The position numbers and the translations under genes are program-made. The notes beneath the pieces are model-generated. The model was given only the letters and a program-made list of their open reading frames with translations, did no database searches and was not told where the DNA came from. Shown here piece after piece: positions 25,575 to 37,100 of a stretch of DNA of 64,000 nucleotides. Positions within the stretch are counted from its first letter, which is position 1, and the number at the start of each line of letters is the position of its first letter. The DNA comes from Zingiber officinale (lineage: Eukaryota; Streptophyta; Magnoliopsida; Zingiberales; Zingiberaceae), in contig NC_055996.1 of assembly GCF_018446385.1 (NCBI RefSeq), forward strand, positions 129,132,532 to 129,196,531, given 5' to 3'.

Positions 25575-26658
25575 TATTGAAAATGTGAATTGAATAAAGA
25601 GGTGGAGACAAAAAAGCTCTATTATGCATGGGTTGTTAGTCCCACGCTAGAAGTCTCTTGGCTTTATTATTGGTTTAAATTATGGCACATGCGTTGATAT
25701 TGAAACATATGCATGAGGAGAGACTCTCTCATACATAGGTGAGTAGTGGTGAGTGCAAATCTAGGGTCCGAATTTGTACTGAACCAAGTTGACTTGTGTG
25801 TGAGTATAATCTACGCACGTCGAATGCCTAACCAATTGAGGCAAGATTTGCCCAACCGAATAAACTAATATTTTACCACCGAATCTCTTTTTACTACCTA
25901 CTCAAGAGGGTAACAGAAACATTAATATGAAATTAATGCTCGACATTAAACCCTTAATGGTGACTTTGAAACATCTCAACATTAATGACAACATTAAATT
26001 CATTATTAATGATTTCGTAACGTCTCAACATTAATGAAGACATTAAAATCATTAATGATGACATTAAACCCAGCATTATAATTGGTCATTCATTGTAGAG
26101 AAGGTGAGGACTCCTATATAAGGAGGTTAGATCTTGAGCAAAGAATAGAGAGTAGCGGAAGATAAGCTAGAAAGAGAGCGAGAGGAAGAGCAAGAAGCGA
26201 ACTTCTGTCCACCTATATTTTCCCACAAAAACTCTCTCAGTCGTGCATCTGTTCGGCTGAACTACTCGTGATAATACTCGGGTGCATTTTTAGTTAGCCA
26301 CGAACAACCAGTGCGTGGTTACGTGCGTGATTTTACTATTGTATTCTGGGAAACAAACGACTCGAGAGAAGCTCGAAACACAGCCGGAGGTGAGGTGAAT
26401 CTGTTTTAAGGAAACTACGTTAAACACAGACTTCGGTATCTTACTCAGCGAATTCCCTTCCCGACTCGGCGATCGGCTCTTGATTTTGTTATGCACCGCA
26501 TCAACTCCGTAACTTGGACCATAAAAAATTTGGTAAAATCAGTCCCGATGACAGTTTTAGTTTATCCACTCAGATCAATTCAAATAAGTTAAAATTAATT
26601 TTGTGTAATTTTAATTTAATAATTTTTTTTAATAACTCCGATAACATATTGTCCAACA
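25575..26658 (+). repeat. 3' LTR of the RSH-inserted Copia element
   Basis: It is preceded by a purine-rich GTGGAGGAT and aligns with 21636-22782 end to end. It ends TTGTCCAACA, directly followed by the target duplication TGCTT and RSH coding sequence. Confidence 0.85.
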
Positions 26659-26865
26659 TGCTTCAAATGGTAGAATGGGCGAGATGGGTTCTTAGTTGGC
26701 ATTGTGAAACGCTGAAACAGGAACACTGTGGATCGTTGGGGCAGGCCGGTGTGCCGATTCCCTTCTCACTCCGATGACTGCCCTTGCGCCTACACACACC
26801 AATGCGGCCACAACAGACCGATTTATATCATAATAATGGAAAACGAAAAAGTGTGCTCCCTTTAG
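26659..26865 (+). pseudogene. RSH: RSH pseudogene, second part, resuming after the Copia insertion
   Basis: Immediately after the target site the reading LQMVEWARWVLSWHCETLK continues the RSH region that follows the synthetase domain. A frameshift later, SHSDDCPCAYTHQCGHN and IIIMENEKV match the next conserved block. Joined to 21635, the bases before and after the retrotransposon read HHSFA-LQMVEW without a gap. The match fades after about 26865, and the C-terminal TGS/ACT-type part is not seen. Confidence 0.82.
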
Positions 26866-29168
26866 TAGGGCGAGGATTCGTGCTCTCTGGCACGCAAGCT
26901 TGACGAAGCTAACCCCAAGGATTTGTATTATTGATGCAAATACAAACTGCTAGTGTTTATAGTCCTTTAATGGGGTCAAGTGATCTCATTGTGTTGGTAA
27001 AGATGGCTCGCAACATACAACTCTGCATATTGTTTGTGCTCAATGTATTGTGATGTACGAGGATCAAGCATGAACACAAATCTTCATTTCATGTATATTC
27101 TTTTGTAAAGATTCTCTGTTACTGTAAAAAAAAAATAATAATTACACTCATCCTAGATGCCTATTTGCAGAGAGATAAATTACGGAGTCAGTTTATAGTC
27201 AATCTTAAGTGGTTAAGAGGTGAGATAAATTTTCTCTCCGAGAACATGCATCTATCAAAATTAATCTCTATCTTATTATAACAAATCTATCATCCATTAT
27301 TCAACTGGATACTCCGTGAAGACAAATTCTATATTATTGTTACCTACCATCCATGCCTACATTCCTATGCTATAAATTGTGATGTTGCAATGCCATGCTG
27401 CTCAATCATTGCATTATGCAAAATCTCAAGCATCTACGAGACCTGATGAGTATCCTCTTGGAAAGGTACGGTAATTGAAATATGAGGTGTTGACATATGA
27501 AATTTTAAGATTGAAATTTGGCACGTCCCTTTTCCCATAACTTAGCCAACTGAACTAATGGCTAATAATTATTTATGATTTACCTCCTCCGTATTGACCT
27601 AAGGACACAGATTGACAAGGGCATTGGAGGAACGAATCGTCTTTTGTCACGTGAGTAATTATAGAGGAGTGCACAAACTATCCTGACAAGCATCACTACT
27701 GAAGCAGGAGAAGAACCTTCACCTACTGTGCCTTTGTCGAAGAAACAGCTACCATGTTAACCAACTGTAGTGCCTTGTTCTTTTTGTGAAACGAGTTGCG
27801 GTCCTCATCTTTGTATTGACCCGCATTGTAAGAGAATGACCCGCATTGTAAGAGAATGACCTGCTCCACCATGGCCGAATTGTTCAGCGAGTTAGTGATG
27901 TGCCTAAAGTGGCATGGAAGCCACCTTCGACTCCGCAAATCAAGTCCTTGATGATCTCAAGTAATCAAAATACAATACATTCAAATGGAAACAGACAGCT
28001 CAATTAAAATACAATACATTCAAACTAACGAGGTTTTAAATGTTCATACAAGAAATTTTTGTAGTGATTCAAGAAAAGTGATATTCAGTTCCAAATAAGA
28101 AGTCCTCTAATCTATATTCCATGAAGAGCAAGTTATTTTTACGAGCTTTCTTTCAGAGGAAAGTGTCGCCAGATCGAAAGAAAATCAAGTGGTTCCTTTA
28201 AACTGAAAAGGAAACTATTGAAATAGACAAAAGTGATATTCAGTTCTTTTTTCCATAGAATATTGCATCTGTTGTCATGTGAAATGAGGGTTGTTTATCC
28301 AAATTATGTCATAAACATTCGTGTCTTAGATTTAAAGAGCATGTGCCCATGAAACTGTATTGTGTATTTATGTGCATATGAATTGCTTATCTATACAAAC
28401 TTGCATCAGAAAAATTAACAAGAATCAAAATAGCCTATAGAAGTGGTTCAAACCATTAGAGGTACCTTGACACATTACTTGTTAAAGTAGTAAAATCCAA
28501 CTTCAAAAAGAATGCAAGAACAGCTCGGTTGAGAAAATTCTTATCAAAATACAACAGGATGCTTCAAATACAAAGAGCAAACAATTCTTTGCAATATCAC
28601 TTGTGTGCGGACACGGAAAAAAACAGCCATAAAGTTGGAAAAATGCAAATCTTTTTGGCATGAAAATGCCAGCACCAAAAATTTTAAACATAGGCAGCAT
28701 AAGTAGTGAAATTTCACCTAAACACTTATTTTAAACAACTGCAACTTGTATAAGGAGAGAAAACAAAAATGAAACCTTATAATGTTGAATAGATCTTGTT
28801 TTAGTATTCTCCGATCTTGTTCATATTATCTTCCGTGAGTGTCAAATCAACCATTTGACAGAAACTCAATAGTATTCATGGATCACAGCAATCACATTAC
28901 CCAGAAATTAAGTGATGGCACAAGGCTCCTAAAGAAACACAAGAAGTTGCAGATCATAACAATGTGCTTCCCACACCTGTCAAAATCTACATTTCTTGAG
29001 AAAACTGCAGCAGAGATCAGTGACCATAGAATACCACAATGAGTGGTTTAACTTTTTTATTCGATCGGTTGGTTCTGTCAATTGTGACCTTTAAAGGGTC
29101 CCCTGCTCTGTGATGATCATCCTCATCATCGTATTTCAACATTTCAGCACCGAAGACACCGTTATCAC
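26866..29168. other. Intergenic region between the RSH pseudogene and the PPR gene
   Basis: No gene is supported. A SINE-like repeat lies at 27463-27630 (listed separately). A perfect 21-bp tandem duplication beginning TGACCCGCATTGTAAG occurs at about 27818-27859. The final part (to 29168) should contain the 3' UTR of the PPR gene. The rest is AT-rich with nothing I recognise. Confidence 0.5.
27463..27630. repeat. SINE-like repeat, copy 1 of an unassigned family
   Basis: The stretch shares its order of motifs with 33066-33245: GGTA near the start, an AAATTTT-GAA block, CC(C/A)TA-CTTA in the middle, then TGATTTA(C/T)CTC followed by ATT(G/A)A(C/T)CTAAGGA. An internal B-box-like sequence is very degraded. 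Family and orientation are uncertain. Confidence 0.4.
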
Positions 29169-30833
29169 TTAAATAGCCACTGAAATATCCATGCTTTTAC
29201 CAATGGATGAATGAATGTCCTGAAGATTTGGTATTTCAAAATTTGAACCCCTTCCAGAGGCAAAAGACTTTATCTTGTTGATTTCATGGGGAATCCCAGC
29301 CTTTAAAAGACATGATATTAAAGAATCAACTGTTATGCTATCCGGAGTACATCCTGAATTAACCATTTTCTGGAAAATGGCTATGGCTTCAAACATTCTT
29401 CCCTTCATGCAGTGTCCAATGATAAGTATAGTGTAAGTATATTTGTCTGGAGTGCAACTCCTTTCCTCCATTTCTAGTAGAACTGAATTGGCCTCGTCTA
29501 TGTTGCCAACCTTACAAAGCCCATGAATGACAGGGTTGTAAATGAAGGCTCGTGGCACAACATCTCTCCTGCCATTCAGTACCTTCAGAAGATTTCTGGC
29601 ATCACCCACCTTGTTCTTCCTGCACAAACAATGTATAACAACAGAAAAGGTGTATGCGTTAGGCTTTAGTTCCCTCTGATTCATCTCATCCCAAAGCTTC
29701 ATTGCATCATTGAGCAGTCCACTTCGGCAATACCCATCAATCAATGAAGTAAAAGTAACAACATCAGGTGGACAACCACAAACTAACATTCTCTCATACA
29801 AAGAAATAGCAGATGGCATATTCCCCATCTTACCATAACCATTGATAAGAACATTGTATGTTATCCTGCTAGGTTTGATTCCAGCACCAATCATCTCATC
29901 AAAAACCTGATATGCCTCTTCCATCTTGCCGATTTTGCAATAACCAGAAATGACAGATGTGTATGTGACCACATTTGGCACCGATGCACTATCCGATCGG
30001 ACTTTTTGCAAAATCTTGTGTCCATTATTAACCTGATCGGCTCGACAGAGCCCATCAATAAGAATGTTATAGGTAATAATATCTGGCACGTAGCCAAAGC
30101 TCTGCATCTGGTTGAAAACCTCTAATGCAGTATCCATGTCACCTACTCTACTAAGACCCTTTATGAGTATATTGAAGCTACATGTATCAATGGATAGAAA
30201 CTGAAAGCCTAAATGCTGTCTCAGAAGAAGAACGGCATCACTAACTCGTTCTTCCCTTACTAAAAGAGTTAGGAGCTTGTTGAAGGTGTAGGCTTGCAAG
30301 CGGTATCCGTATTTGGAAACTGCAGCAAGAAAACCAGTGGCAAGGTCGAATTTACCGGCCTCGATACAGGAATTAGCCAGAAACTCCACGAAGGAGCCAT
30401 CCACAGTGTGGCCCTCGCTCGCCATTTCATCGAACAACTTCAAAGCGACATCTTGGAGGCCGGACCGGCAGAGGCAGGAGATCAGGAATGTAAAAGCTTG
30501 GGGAAGGTGGACGACGCCGAGATCGGAGCGGCTAAGGTAGAAGAGTCCAAGGGCGGATAGAGGATCGCGGAGGCGACGCAGGGCGGCGAGGACGACGGAG
30601 GGGGATAGCACTGGGCGAAGGGGGGAGAGGCGGGGTTCGGCCGCGGCGGGAGTAGGGGCGAGGCGGAAGATGGTAGAGACTATCTTGGCGATCCAGAGAT
30701 CGGAAGGGTCGGGGCTGGGTTCGGAGGCGGTGCACAGGCGGCGGTGGGCGGGGCAGGCGAGTAGGAAGAGGATGCGGCGGAGGCGGCAGCGGCAGTAGCT
30801 CACGGAATGGTGGAGCGGGGCGTGTGAGAGCAT
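29169..30833 (-). CDS. P-class pentatricopeptide repeat (PPR) protein, 554 aa, single exon
   Basis: An intron-free ORF on the minus strand starts at 30833 and stops at 29169-29171. The N-terminus (residues 1 to about 40) is rich in Arg, Cys and Ser and lacks acidic residues, which fits an organelle targeting peptide; mitochondrion is the likelier target. From about residue 110 to 530 there are roughly eleven tandem 35-residue repeats with the P-class pattern, for example VTYTSVISGYCKIGKMEEA, ITYNVLINGYGKMGNM, VTFTSLIDGYCRSGLLNDA and YTYTILIIGHCMKGRM. No E, DYW or SMR domain follows. Such proteins bind organellar RNA and affect its processing, stability or translation; the target is unknown. 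It lies on the same strand as FIP1, about 3.3 kb downstream, as I recall for At2g06000 and FIP1 in Arabidopsis. Confidence 0.95.
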   Translation of the reverse strand: MLSHAPLHHSVSYCRCRLRRILFLLACPAHRRLCTASEPSPDPSDLWIAKIVSTIFRLAPTPAAAEPRLSPLRPVLSPSVVLAALRRLRDPLSALGLFYLSRSDLGVVHLPQAFTFLISCLCRSGLQDVALKLFDEMASEGHTVDGSFVEFLANSCIEAGKFDLATGFLAAVSKYGYRLQAYTFNKLLTLLVREERVSDAVLLLRQHLGFQFLSIDTCSFNILIKGLSRVGDMDTALEVFNQMQSFGYVPDIITYNILIDGLCRADQVNNGHKILQKVRSDSASVPNVVTYTSVISGYCKIGKMEEAYQVFDEMIGAGIKPSRITYNVLINGYGKMGNMPSAISLYERMLVCGCPPDVVTFTSLIDGYCRSGLLNDAMKLWDEMNQRELKPNAYTFSVVIHCLCRKNKVGDARNLLKVLNGRRDVVPRAFIYNPVIHGLCKVGNIDEANSVLLEMEERSCTPDKYTYTILIIGHCMKGRMFEAIAIFQKMVNSGCTPDSITVDSLISCLLKAGIPHEINKIKSFASGRGSNFEIPNLQDIHSSIGKSMDISVAI

Positions 30834-31639
30834 TTGAGGCGGTCATGGAAGCGGGCGCTGCTCACCATGGCCGTGGGGAGTAAGCAGGCAGCATGGTAGA
30901 GAGACTCCGGGGTGGACTTTGAGAGACGGTGGCGGTGTTACCTTAATTGTAGTGGTACGAATATTAGGGCTGCTGGAGGGCGTAGAAAGGAAGAGCAGGA
31001 CCTAAACGGAAAGATGCGAAACTTGGGGTGGTCGATTCTAATTTCATAATGAAATACAAAAGATAAACCAGGCTGGTAACATGGAGTCTGGATTAGGATA
31101 AATTGGAACCCTGTCATTGCACCATAGTCTTGGGGCTACTAATTTCATGAGGACATAGTCATGGCGTTAAATGGGCAAGAAAGGGGAAAATGATAAGAAG
31201 AATGAGTAATATTATTTTTAATAAATATATTTTAAAATTTTTAATATTATCTTTTTAAAAACAGTAAAAATTATTTTTTTAGAAAGTAAAATTATTATTA
31301 AATATAATAATAATAATTTAAATATTTTAAAATATATTTATTTAATATGATATAATTTTAAGATAATTGAGTGGATTATGAGACCAATAAATAATGAGGG
31401 TTAATGTTAAAAGAAATGTGAGTAAAAGAGATATGTTGTTATAATAAATATGTAGTAGTGGACCCTATGCTATTTAATAAAGTAATAAGTATTATAATAA
31501 GGGTAGGTTATGGATTATCTAACAAATCAAGTCGGTTGAACCAGTTCGAGTATTTACAATGCAGGTCTTTCAAGTGGCAAAAGACAAAATCGTTCGTCCC
31601 CAGCGCCCCCGCCGCACCCGACCCAAGGCCACAATGCAG
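30834..31639. other. PPR promoter side and AT-rich intergenic stretch
   Basis: The minus-strand PPR gene should have its promoter in the first few hundred bases. From 31200 to 31450 the sequence is a low-complexity A/T run. At 31556 and 31630 the 17-bp string CAATGCAGGTCTTTCAA appears twice as a direct repeat, leading into the palindromic minisatellite. Confidence 0.45.
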
Positions 31640-32495
31640 GTCTTTCAAGACTGCACCAATAGTGGTGTTAATCAACACCACATTGGTGCTAATTTGCGCC
31701 AACCAGCATCATTGTTGGTGCCGATTTGTGCAAATTGGTGTTGGTACTGGTTTGCGTAAAGCAACACCAACATGATGCTAGTATGTGCAAATCAGCCCAA
31801 CGTTGGTGCTGGTTTGGGCAGACTAGCACCAACAGATCAACACCAATGTGTGTAATCCAACACTACGTTGGTGTTAGTTTGCGCAAACTAGTGCCAACGT
31901 GCTTAAATTAACACTACATTGGTGCCGCTTTGAGCAAACCAACATGAACATGTGCAAACCAACACTAGTTGGTGTTGATTTGTGAAAATCAACACCAAAG
32001 TGTGCAAACTAGTTTAGTGCTGATTTGCACTAGTGCTAGTTTGCACAAACTAGTACCAACGTGATGCTAGTTTGCATAAACCAATATCAACGTGATGCTA
32101 ATTTACACACGTTGGTGCTAGTTTGTACAAATCAGTATCAACATGCACAAATTAGCACCATACTGGTACTACTTTATATAAACCAGCACCAATAGACCAG
32201 TATCAACAGTTAGTGCCGCTTTGTACAAACCAGCACAAGTGTAGTGCTGGTTTGCACAAATTAGCACCACATTGATGTTGATTTGTGCAAATCAGTACCA
32301 TGTTGGTGTTGATTTGCACAAACCAGTACCAACGTTGATGTTATTTTAGTACTGGTTTGTATAGACCAACACTAATAGTTGGTGTTGCTTTGTGTAAACT
32401 AGCGTTATTGTGTTAGTGCTGGTTTGCAGACGTTGATGCTGCTTTGCACAAATCAACACCAATGTTGTTGTCGCTTTGGTGTTGGTTTACATGTA
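31640..32495. repeat. Degenerate palindromic minisatellite
   Basis: The half-sites TTGGTGCTGGTTTG and its complement CAAACCAGCACCAA, with one or two changes, recur dozens of times in alternating orientation over about 850 bp. Neighbouring half-sites often form a near-perfect palindrome around a TGCRCA centre. A transcript of either strand would fold into a chain of hairpins. Open frames that cross it (31458-31911) are made of this repeat and are not genes. I do not recognise the family. Confidence 0.75.
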
Positions 32496-32621
32496 GAAGA
32501 TAGAAGAGAATTAGAAATTAACATCACTTTGTATGCAGGTAAGAGAAGAAAATTATTATATGTAAATAAAAGAGATTAAAAAATTTAGAATAAAGTAGGC
32601 TGACACACATATAAAGATGTG

Positions 32622-32623
<2 letters not shown>

Positions 32624-32656
<33 letters not shown>
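32624..32656. repeat. (TA)n microsatellite
   Basis: About sixteen uninterrupted TA dinucleotides. Confidence 0.95.
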
Positions 32657-32659
<3 letters not shown>

Positions 32660-34157
32660 TCATGTATATATTATCTACACATTTTGTGTACATTTAAATT
32701 TTTTTTTTATTTAATATTATAACATAACTTCTAAATCCTAAATATAAAATTTTATTAGTATAATTGAGAACTTAAAAAAAAATAAACAAAAAACATTAAT
32801 CGAGATATCTTAGATGATCCGGAGCACCTCAAACCTGTGATGATCCGAAGCCCCTCAAACCTGTGAGGTACACTACCACGCGGGGTGCTCACACGGATGT
32901 ACAGGACAACTACTTTTCCCCTCTAATTCGAATAAATCCAAAATACAGCCTATACATATCAAAATTCAACTACTTTTCCTTTAATTCGTCTATGGAGTAA
33001 ATTCAAAATAAAATTTTACCCAAAATAATTTAGAATATTCATCTTTATTAATATTAAATCAATCTTCTCGTAACGGTACAATGATTAAAAGATAAGGTAT
33101 TATTATATAAAATTTTGGAATCGAAATTCGATACATTTAAACATGTCATTTTCCATATCTTAATCATCTACACTAACACCTAGTAGTCACTCATGATTTA
33201 TCTCTTCTATATTAATCTAAGGATAAATTAGCGAGGTATTAAACAATCACGAATCACCTTATTAATATCAAACCAAAGTCACATTTATAATTTTTTTTAT
33301 TAATAATCTAAACATTCGAGTTTTGTACAACTAAAACCAAACCTTTAATTAATCAAGTTGTCATGGTTCAAATTTAGCCTTTTTATCTTTTGAATTTGAG
33401 AGTTTAATTTTTTTTTAATATTTTTAATTTATTTAAATGATTAATTAATTTAATATTATAAATTTATTTATTTATTTTTAAAAAATATTATTTATCTATA
33501 AATTTATTTATAAATTTGATAAAAAAACTTAAATTCTCAAAAATATAATATTATATAATTGATTTATAAACAATCAGAATCAATTAATATCATATTTTAT
33601 GAATCAATTATATTCTTTCTCACCTATTTTTATATTTAATTTTTAAAAATAATATCTAATTATTTTTTATTAATAATATTTAATTAATTTTTTAACAAGA
33701 TAAATTTATTTTCTAACTGACCAAATTCAGGTTCTAACGTCATCGACTAAATTAGCACTCTACCGATCTACATCCCCATTAAATAATATACGTGATTTAA
33801 ACTTAATAAACAATAAATAAAATTCATGTAATAGATCTTCAAGTAATGATGGCATACGATTAAATAATGATAATGATAATTAATATATCAGTAGATAAAT
33901 CACTTCTAATTCACAAATATGGCTAACGATGATATTCTTGTAAATATGAATGAAACTCTCAGAACAATGTTTCTATCGGCGATTTTATCTACAAGCACTC
34001 TGACTCAAATCTCGGCGTAAAAGATCGATCACTTGGTATCCAACAATGAACTCCATTTAGGAACTCCACAGTTTTAATTGGCGTATGTCTTTCGCCAAAA
34101 GTACCTTCTATACAAGTACACAATCAAGGAGTAAGCAGTGCCTATTTTGGTGACAAT
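32657..34157. other. AT-rich intergenic region downstream of FIP1
   Basis: No gene is supported. A 26-bp near-perfect tandem duplication containing CCCTCAAACCTGTGA-type sequence lies at about 32812-32866. A SINE-like repeat is at 33066-33245. The stretch 33380-33760 is A/T low complexity. The last few hundred bases should contain the 3' UTR of FIP1 on the minus strand. Confidence 0.5.
33066..33245. repeat. SINE-like repeat, copy 2 of an unassigned family
   Basis: This is the counterpart of 27463-27630. It opens CGTAACGGTACAATGATTAA, which could be a worn tRNA-like A-box. It has GGAATCGAAATTCGAT about 45 bp later as a possible B-box, and it shares the TGATTTATCTC and AATCTAAGGATAAATTAG end block. 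Confidence 0.4.
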
Positions 34158-37100
34158 TTAGCTTTGTTGCGCATCAGTCTGCTGACCGGTCGGTTTGCTT
34201 CTCAGCTCCGAGATGCTCTTTTGAAGTTCCATATTCGACAAGCGCTCCGCTTCGAGTGCTCTCTCGAGCTGCATCAGACACATTAGTTGCAGATTCTACT
34301 AAAATGCTGGTAATATAAAGTAGGCACTATGGTTTTAGTAAATGAACCTTAGCCGCTCGAGTGCTCCATTCTCCTAGTATAGCTCTTAGTCTCTCGTTCT
34401 CTTCGATATACTGCAGTAAGCTTAGTCTAAGCGAAAGATGGCCTTTCGAATAATCATTTATCATTTTCTAGTCTATTGAAAGGTACAATGTTTAACTTAT
34501 GAACCTGGTTGTTTGTCACTTGCATGTTCTGAACTTCGGTGTCTCTCTCAGCAATTAGATTACGAGCAAGGCGGAGTTCAGAATGCACTTGATTCATCTG
34601 CAAAGCTTATAGAAGACGACTTAATCATACAGCAATAATATAGTATGCTCCCATCTAGTAGTTACTTCCGGATATCCAATTAAGGTAGCAAGACATGCTT
34701 ATTGGTGAGGGAAATTGGAAAGACTTTCATAAACAGGATTATGGCATTCCACTAATGATCAAAAGTATAACAAAGTAGTGAATAAACAAGAACGTATATG
34801 ACAGCAATATCAGCACAAAAAGTTTTGCATATTTCACTTGCATTCTGTCTTTCTTTTTTAAAATAAAAAAGGGTTTACGTAATACAGACGTTCTAATATG
34901 ACCAAAGATAACAGCTTTAGGAATCGACATGATTACATATTGTCATACCTCGGCAGTCAGTGCTCGAAGTTCTTGATCTCGAGAAGCCAACAAATGAGCA
35001 AGGTCAACCTAAGCAGATATAGAGACAAAGAAGGTAATGGATTTAGAAAAAAAAATAGGTAAAAAAAATACTTCTGCATAATCTGATCTGTCATGTTTTA
35101 GAAGAGAATTGACCAGTCCACAGTTTACCTAGATTTACTAGAGAACTACATGATGATGTATACGAGTTTTATTACCATTTCTTTTTATTCCAACCTAAAG
35201 CCTGTTATGGAGGAGCAACGTAATCAAATGAAAAATCAAGTAGATATTTGCTGACCTGTGGGGTATTTCCATCATCTGATCTTTGATATTTGCTTAAGCA
35301 TTCTTGTAATCGGAGAACCTGCAACAAACATATTTGAACTTAGAAAAAGGTGATGTATAAAGTAAATCAACTTGGCATCGACTTGTATTCGCTAGCTCAC
35401 CCCCCATGCATTATTTTAATGTATCTTAAAATAGACAAGTAGAAGGCATATATTGATTTTGGTTGTCAAAAATGTGTTTTACTAATTTTTCAATGCAACA
35501 CATGTGTAGTTTCATACACTAGTGCATCTAGTAAATTAACAAGTTATCTACAATGTACTTCTACTTTATGTTATAAAAAGTTAGCAAAATAAAACAGTAG
35601 TTGATTTCCAAACAAAGAGAAAAATAGAATGGAACATATATAAATGATGGTAGATAATAATTTAAAATTTTGTTCCGTGTCGGTTAACATAGGCAAAACT
35701 TATTGTTTCACCCACCCAGAGGCACACATAATGGATCAAAACACCGGAGTTGCATTCTGTCTTCTTCGCAGAGCTTCCACTGAAGGGATTCAGCTCTGTC
35801 AGCTTGCAATCCATTGATGGAAGCTCCTCCAAAATATATGAAGGCATGAAAAGCTCAGCATGAATTCTTACTCCATTTCTTCTACTCCCCTGGATTCCTC
35901 ATACTGATCAATAACTGGCACCACATCAGTACACCATTGACAACATTCACAAATCTCATTCTAGCCAAGGATTGAAACCCCAAGAGAGAAAAATACTTCA
36001 AACCTTGATATAGACTCTTAAAAATGTGAATGCAAATGAACTACGCTAAAACATCTAAAATTCAGTAGTTCAAATCACAATTTTCAAAAATTAGCTAGAA
36101 ATAATAATGCGTGTCCTCTCAACTCATAAAATTACAAATATTAATGCTTACCAGCCAATTCATACAAACTAGAATGCCAATACAAAAGCAATTAAACTAA
36201 ATATATTTGAATAATAATTAATTTGCTAATTCAGTAGCTACCTCTTCGTTCAAATAATGAAGATTTTCTCGTTGGTACTGGAGTAAAGCCATTTGTTGGT
36301 CCGAAAGACGACCACCATCATAATATCTATTATACCAAAAATACAATGATACTGAGAATGAAGTGTCAAAGAACACTGAAAAAAATGCTAGGACAATCAC
36401 TAGCGTGTACAACATTACAGCTAAAACAGATTTATGTAAGTAGAACAAAATAATTAAATGAGTCATAGTTCATGCAGAAACAAAATAATCTATAAATAGC
36501 CTGTTGATTAGCATTACTGCTAATTCCAAGAAGTCATGTTATATTTAATCCATCAAAGTTTTGTTAATCTTGCTCTGCTATGAAAATAGTCATGTTCATT
36601 TGTTAAAAATAATGTTTTAAACAATTAAAAATACAAAAGTGTTAAATAAAAAAAACTTGATAATCCTTTTCTTTGTTTCCTAGGCATAGAGCAAGATGTA
36701 AATATCAAATATGCAGTTGTTAAATAACTCAATTATGATCCATCATATCAATAGTTTCCTTTAAAAGACTAAAAAAGCTAAAATCAACAATCACTATAAA
36801 CTCAACCTCCGGTCCTCCAATGAACTCGACGGTTGTAATGCCGAGTAAAGAGACTTCAAAATATCAGGTTGGCCATCCAAAGAATTGTATTGATGGATAT
36901 AGCCTGCAAAAACCAAGATCTTTTATGTAAATTAAACTATCATGAAGAATTTCATTATTACGTTGGGTGATACTCTCAATCCTCCTCTGGAATATGCAAA
37001 TAAAAAAATTGAATAACTACTATGAAAGATATATTTTAAATGCTATGATGCACTTCTGCTGATCTAAACAGAATAACAACAGCATAAATTTTTGCCTATG

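Larger units (their letters stand above)
21636..26658 (+). mobile_element. Copia LTR retrotransposon inserted in the RSH pseudogene
   Basis: A pair of LTRs (21636-22782 and 25575-26658) brackets degenerate Copia coding sequence on the plus strand. The flanks are CGCTT (21631-21635) and TGCTT (26659-26663), a 5-bp target duplication with one change. Removing the element brings the RSH codons back together. The internal region is only about 2.8 kb and lacks the protease and integrase core. A SINE is inserted in the reverse transcriptase. LTR divergence is substantial by eye, so the insertion is not recent. Confidence 0.9.

Noticed and set aside
27723..27938. 71-codon minus-strand frame with VAVSSTKAQ recalling Copia RNase H
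   Set aside because: The similarity is confined to about nine residues, with no neighbouring Copia blocks; too weak to call.
31458..31911. Several open frames at the start of the palindromic minisatellite
   Set aside because: They are repeats of CAN/TTG-like codons from the minisatellite on both strands, with no protein features.
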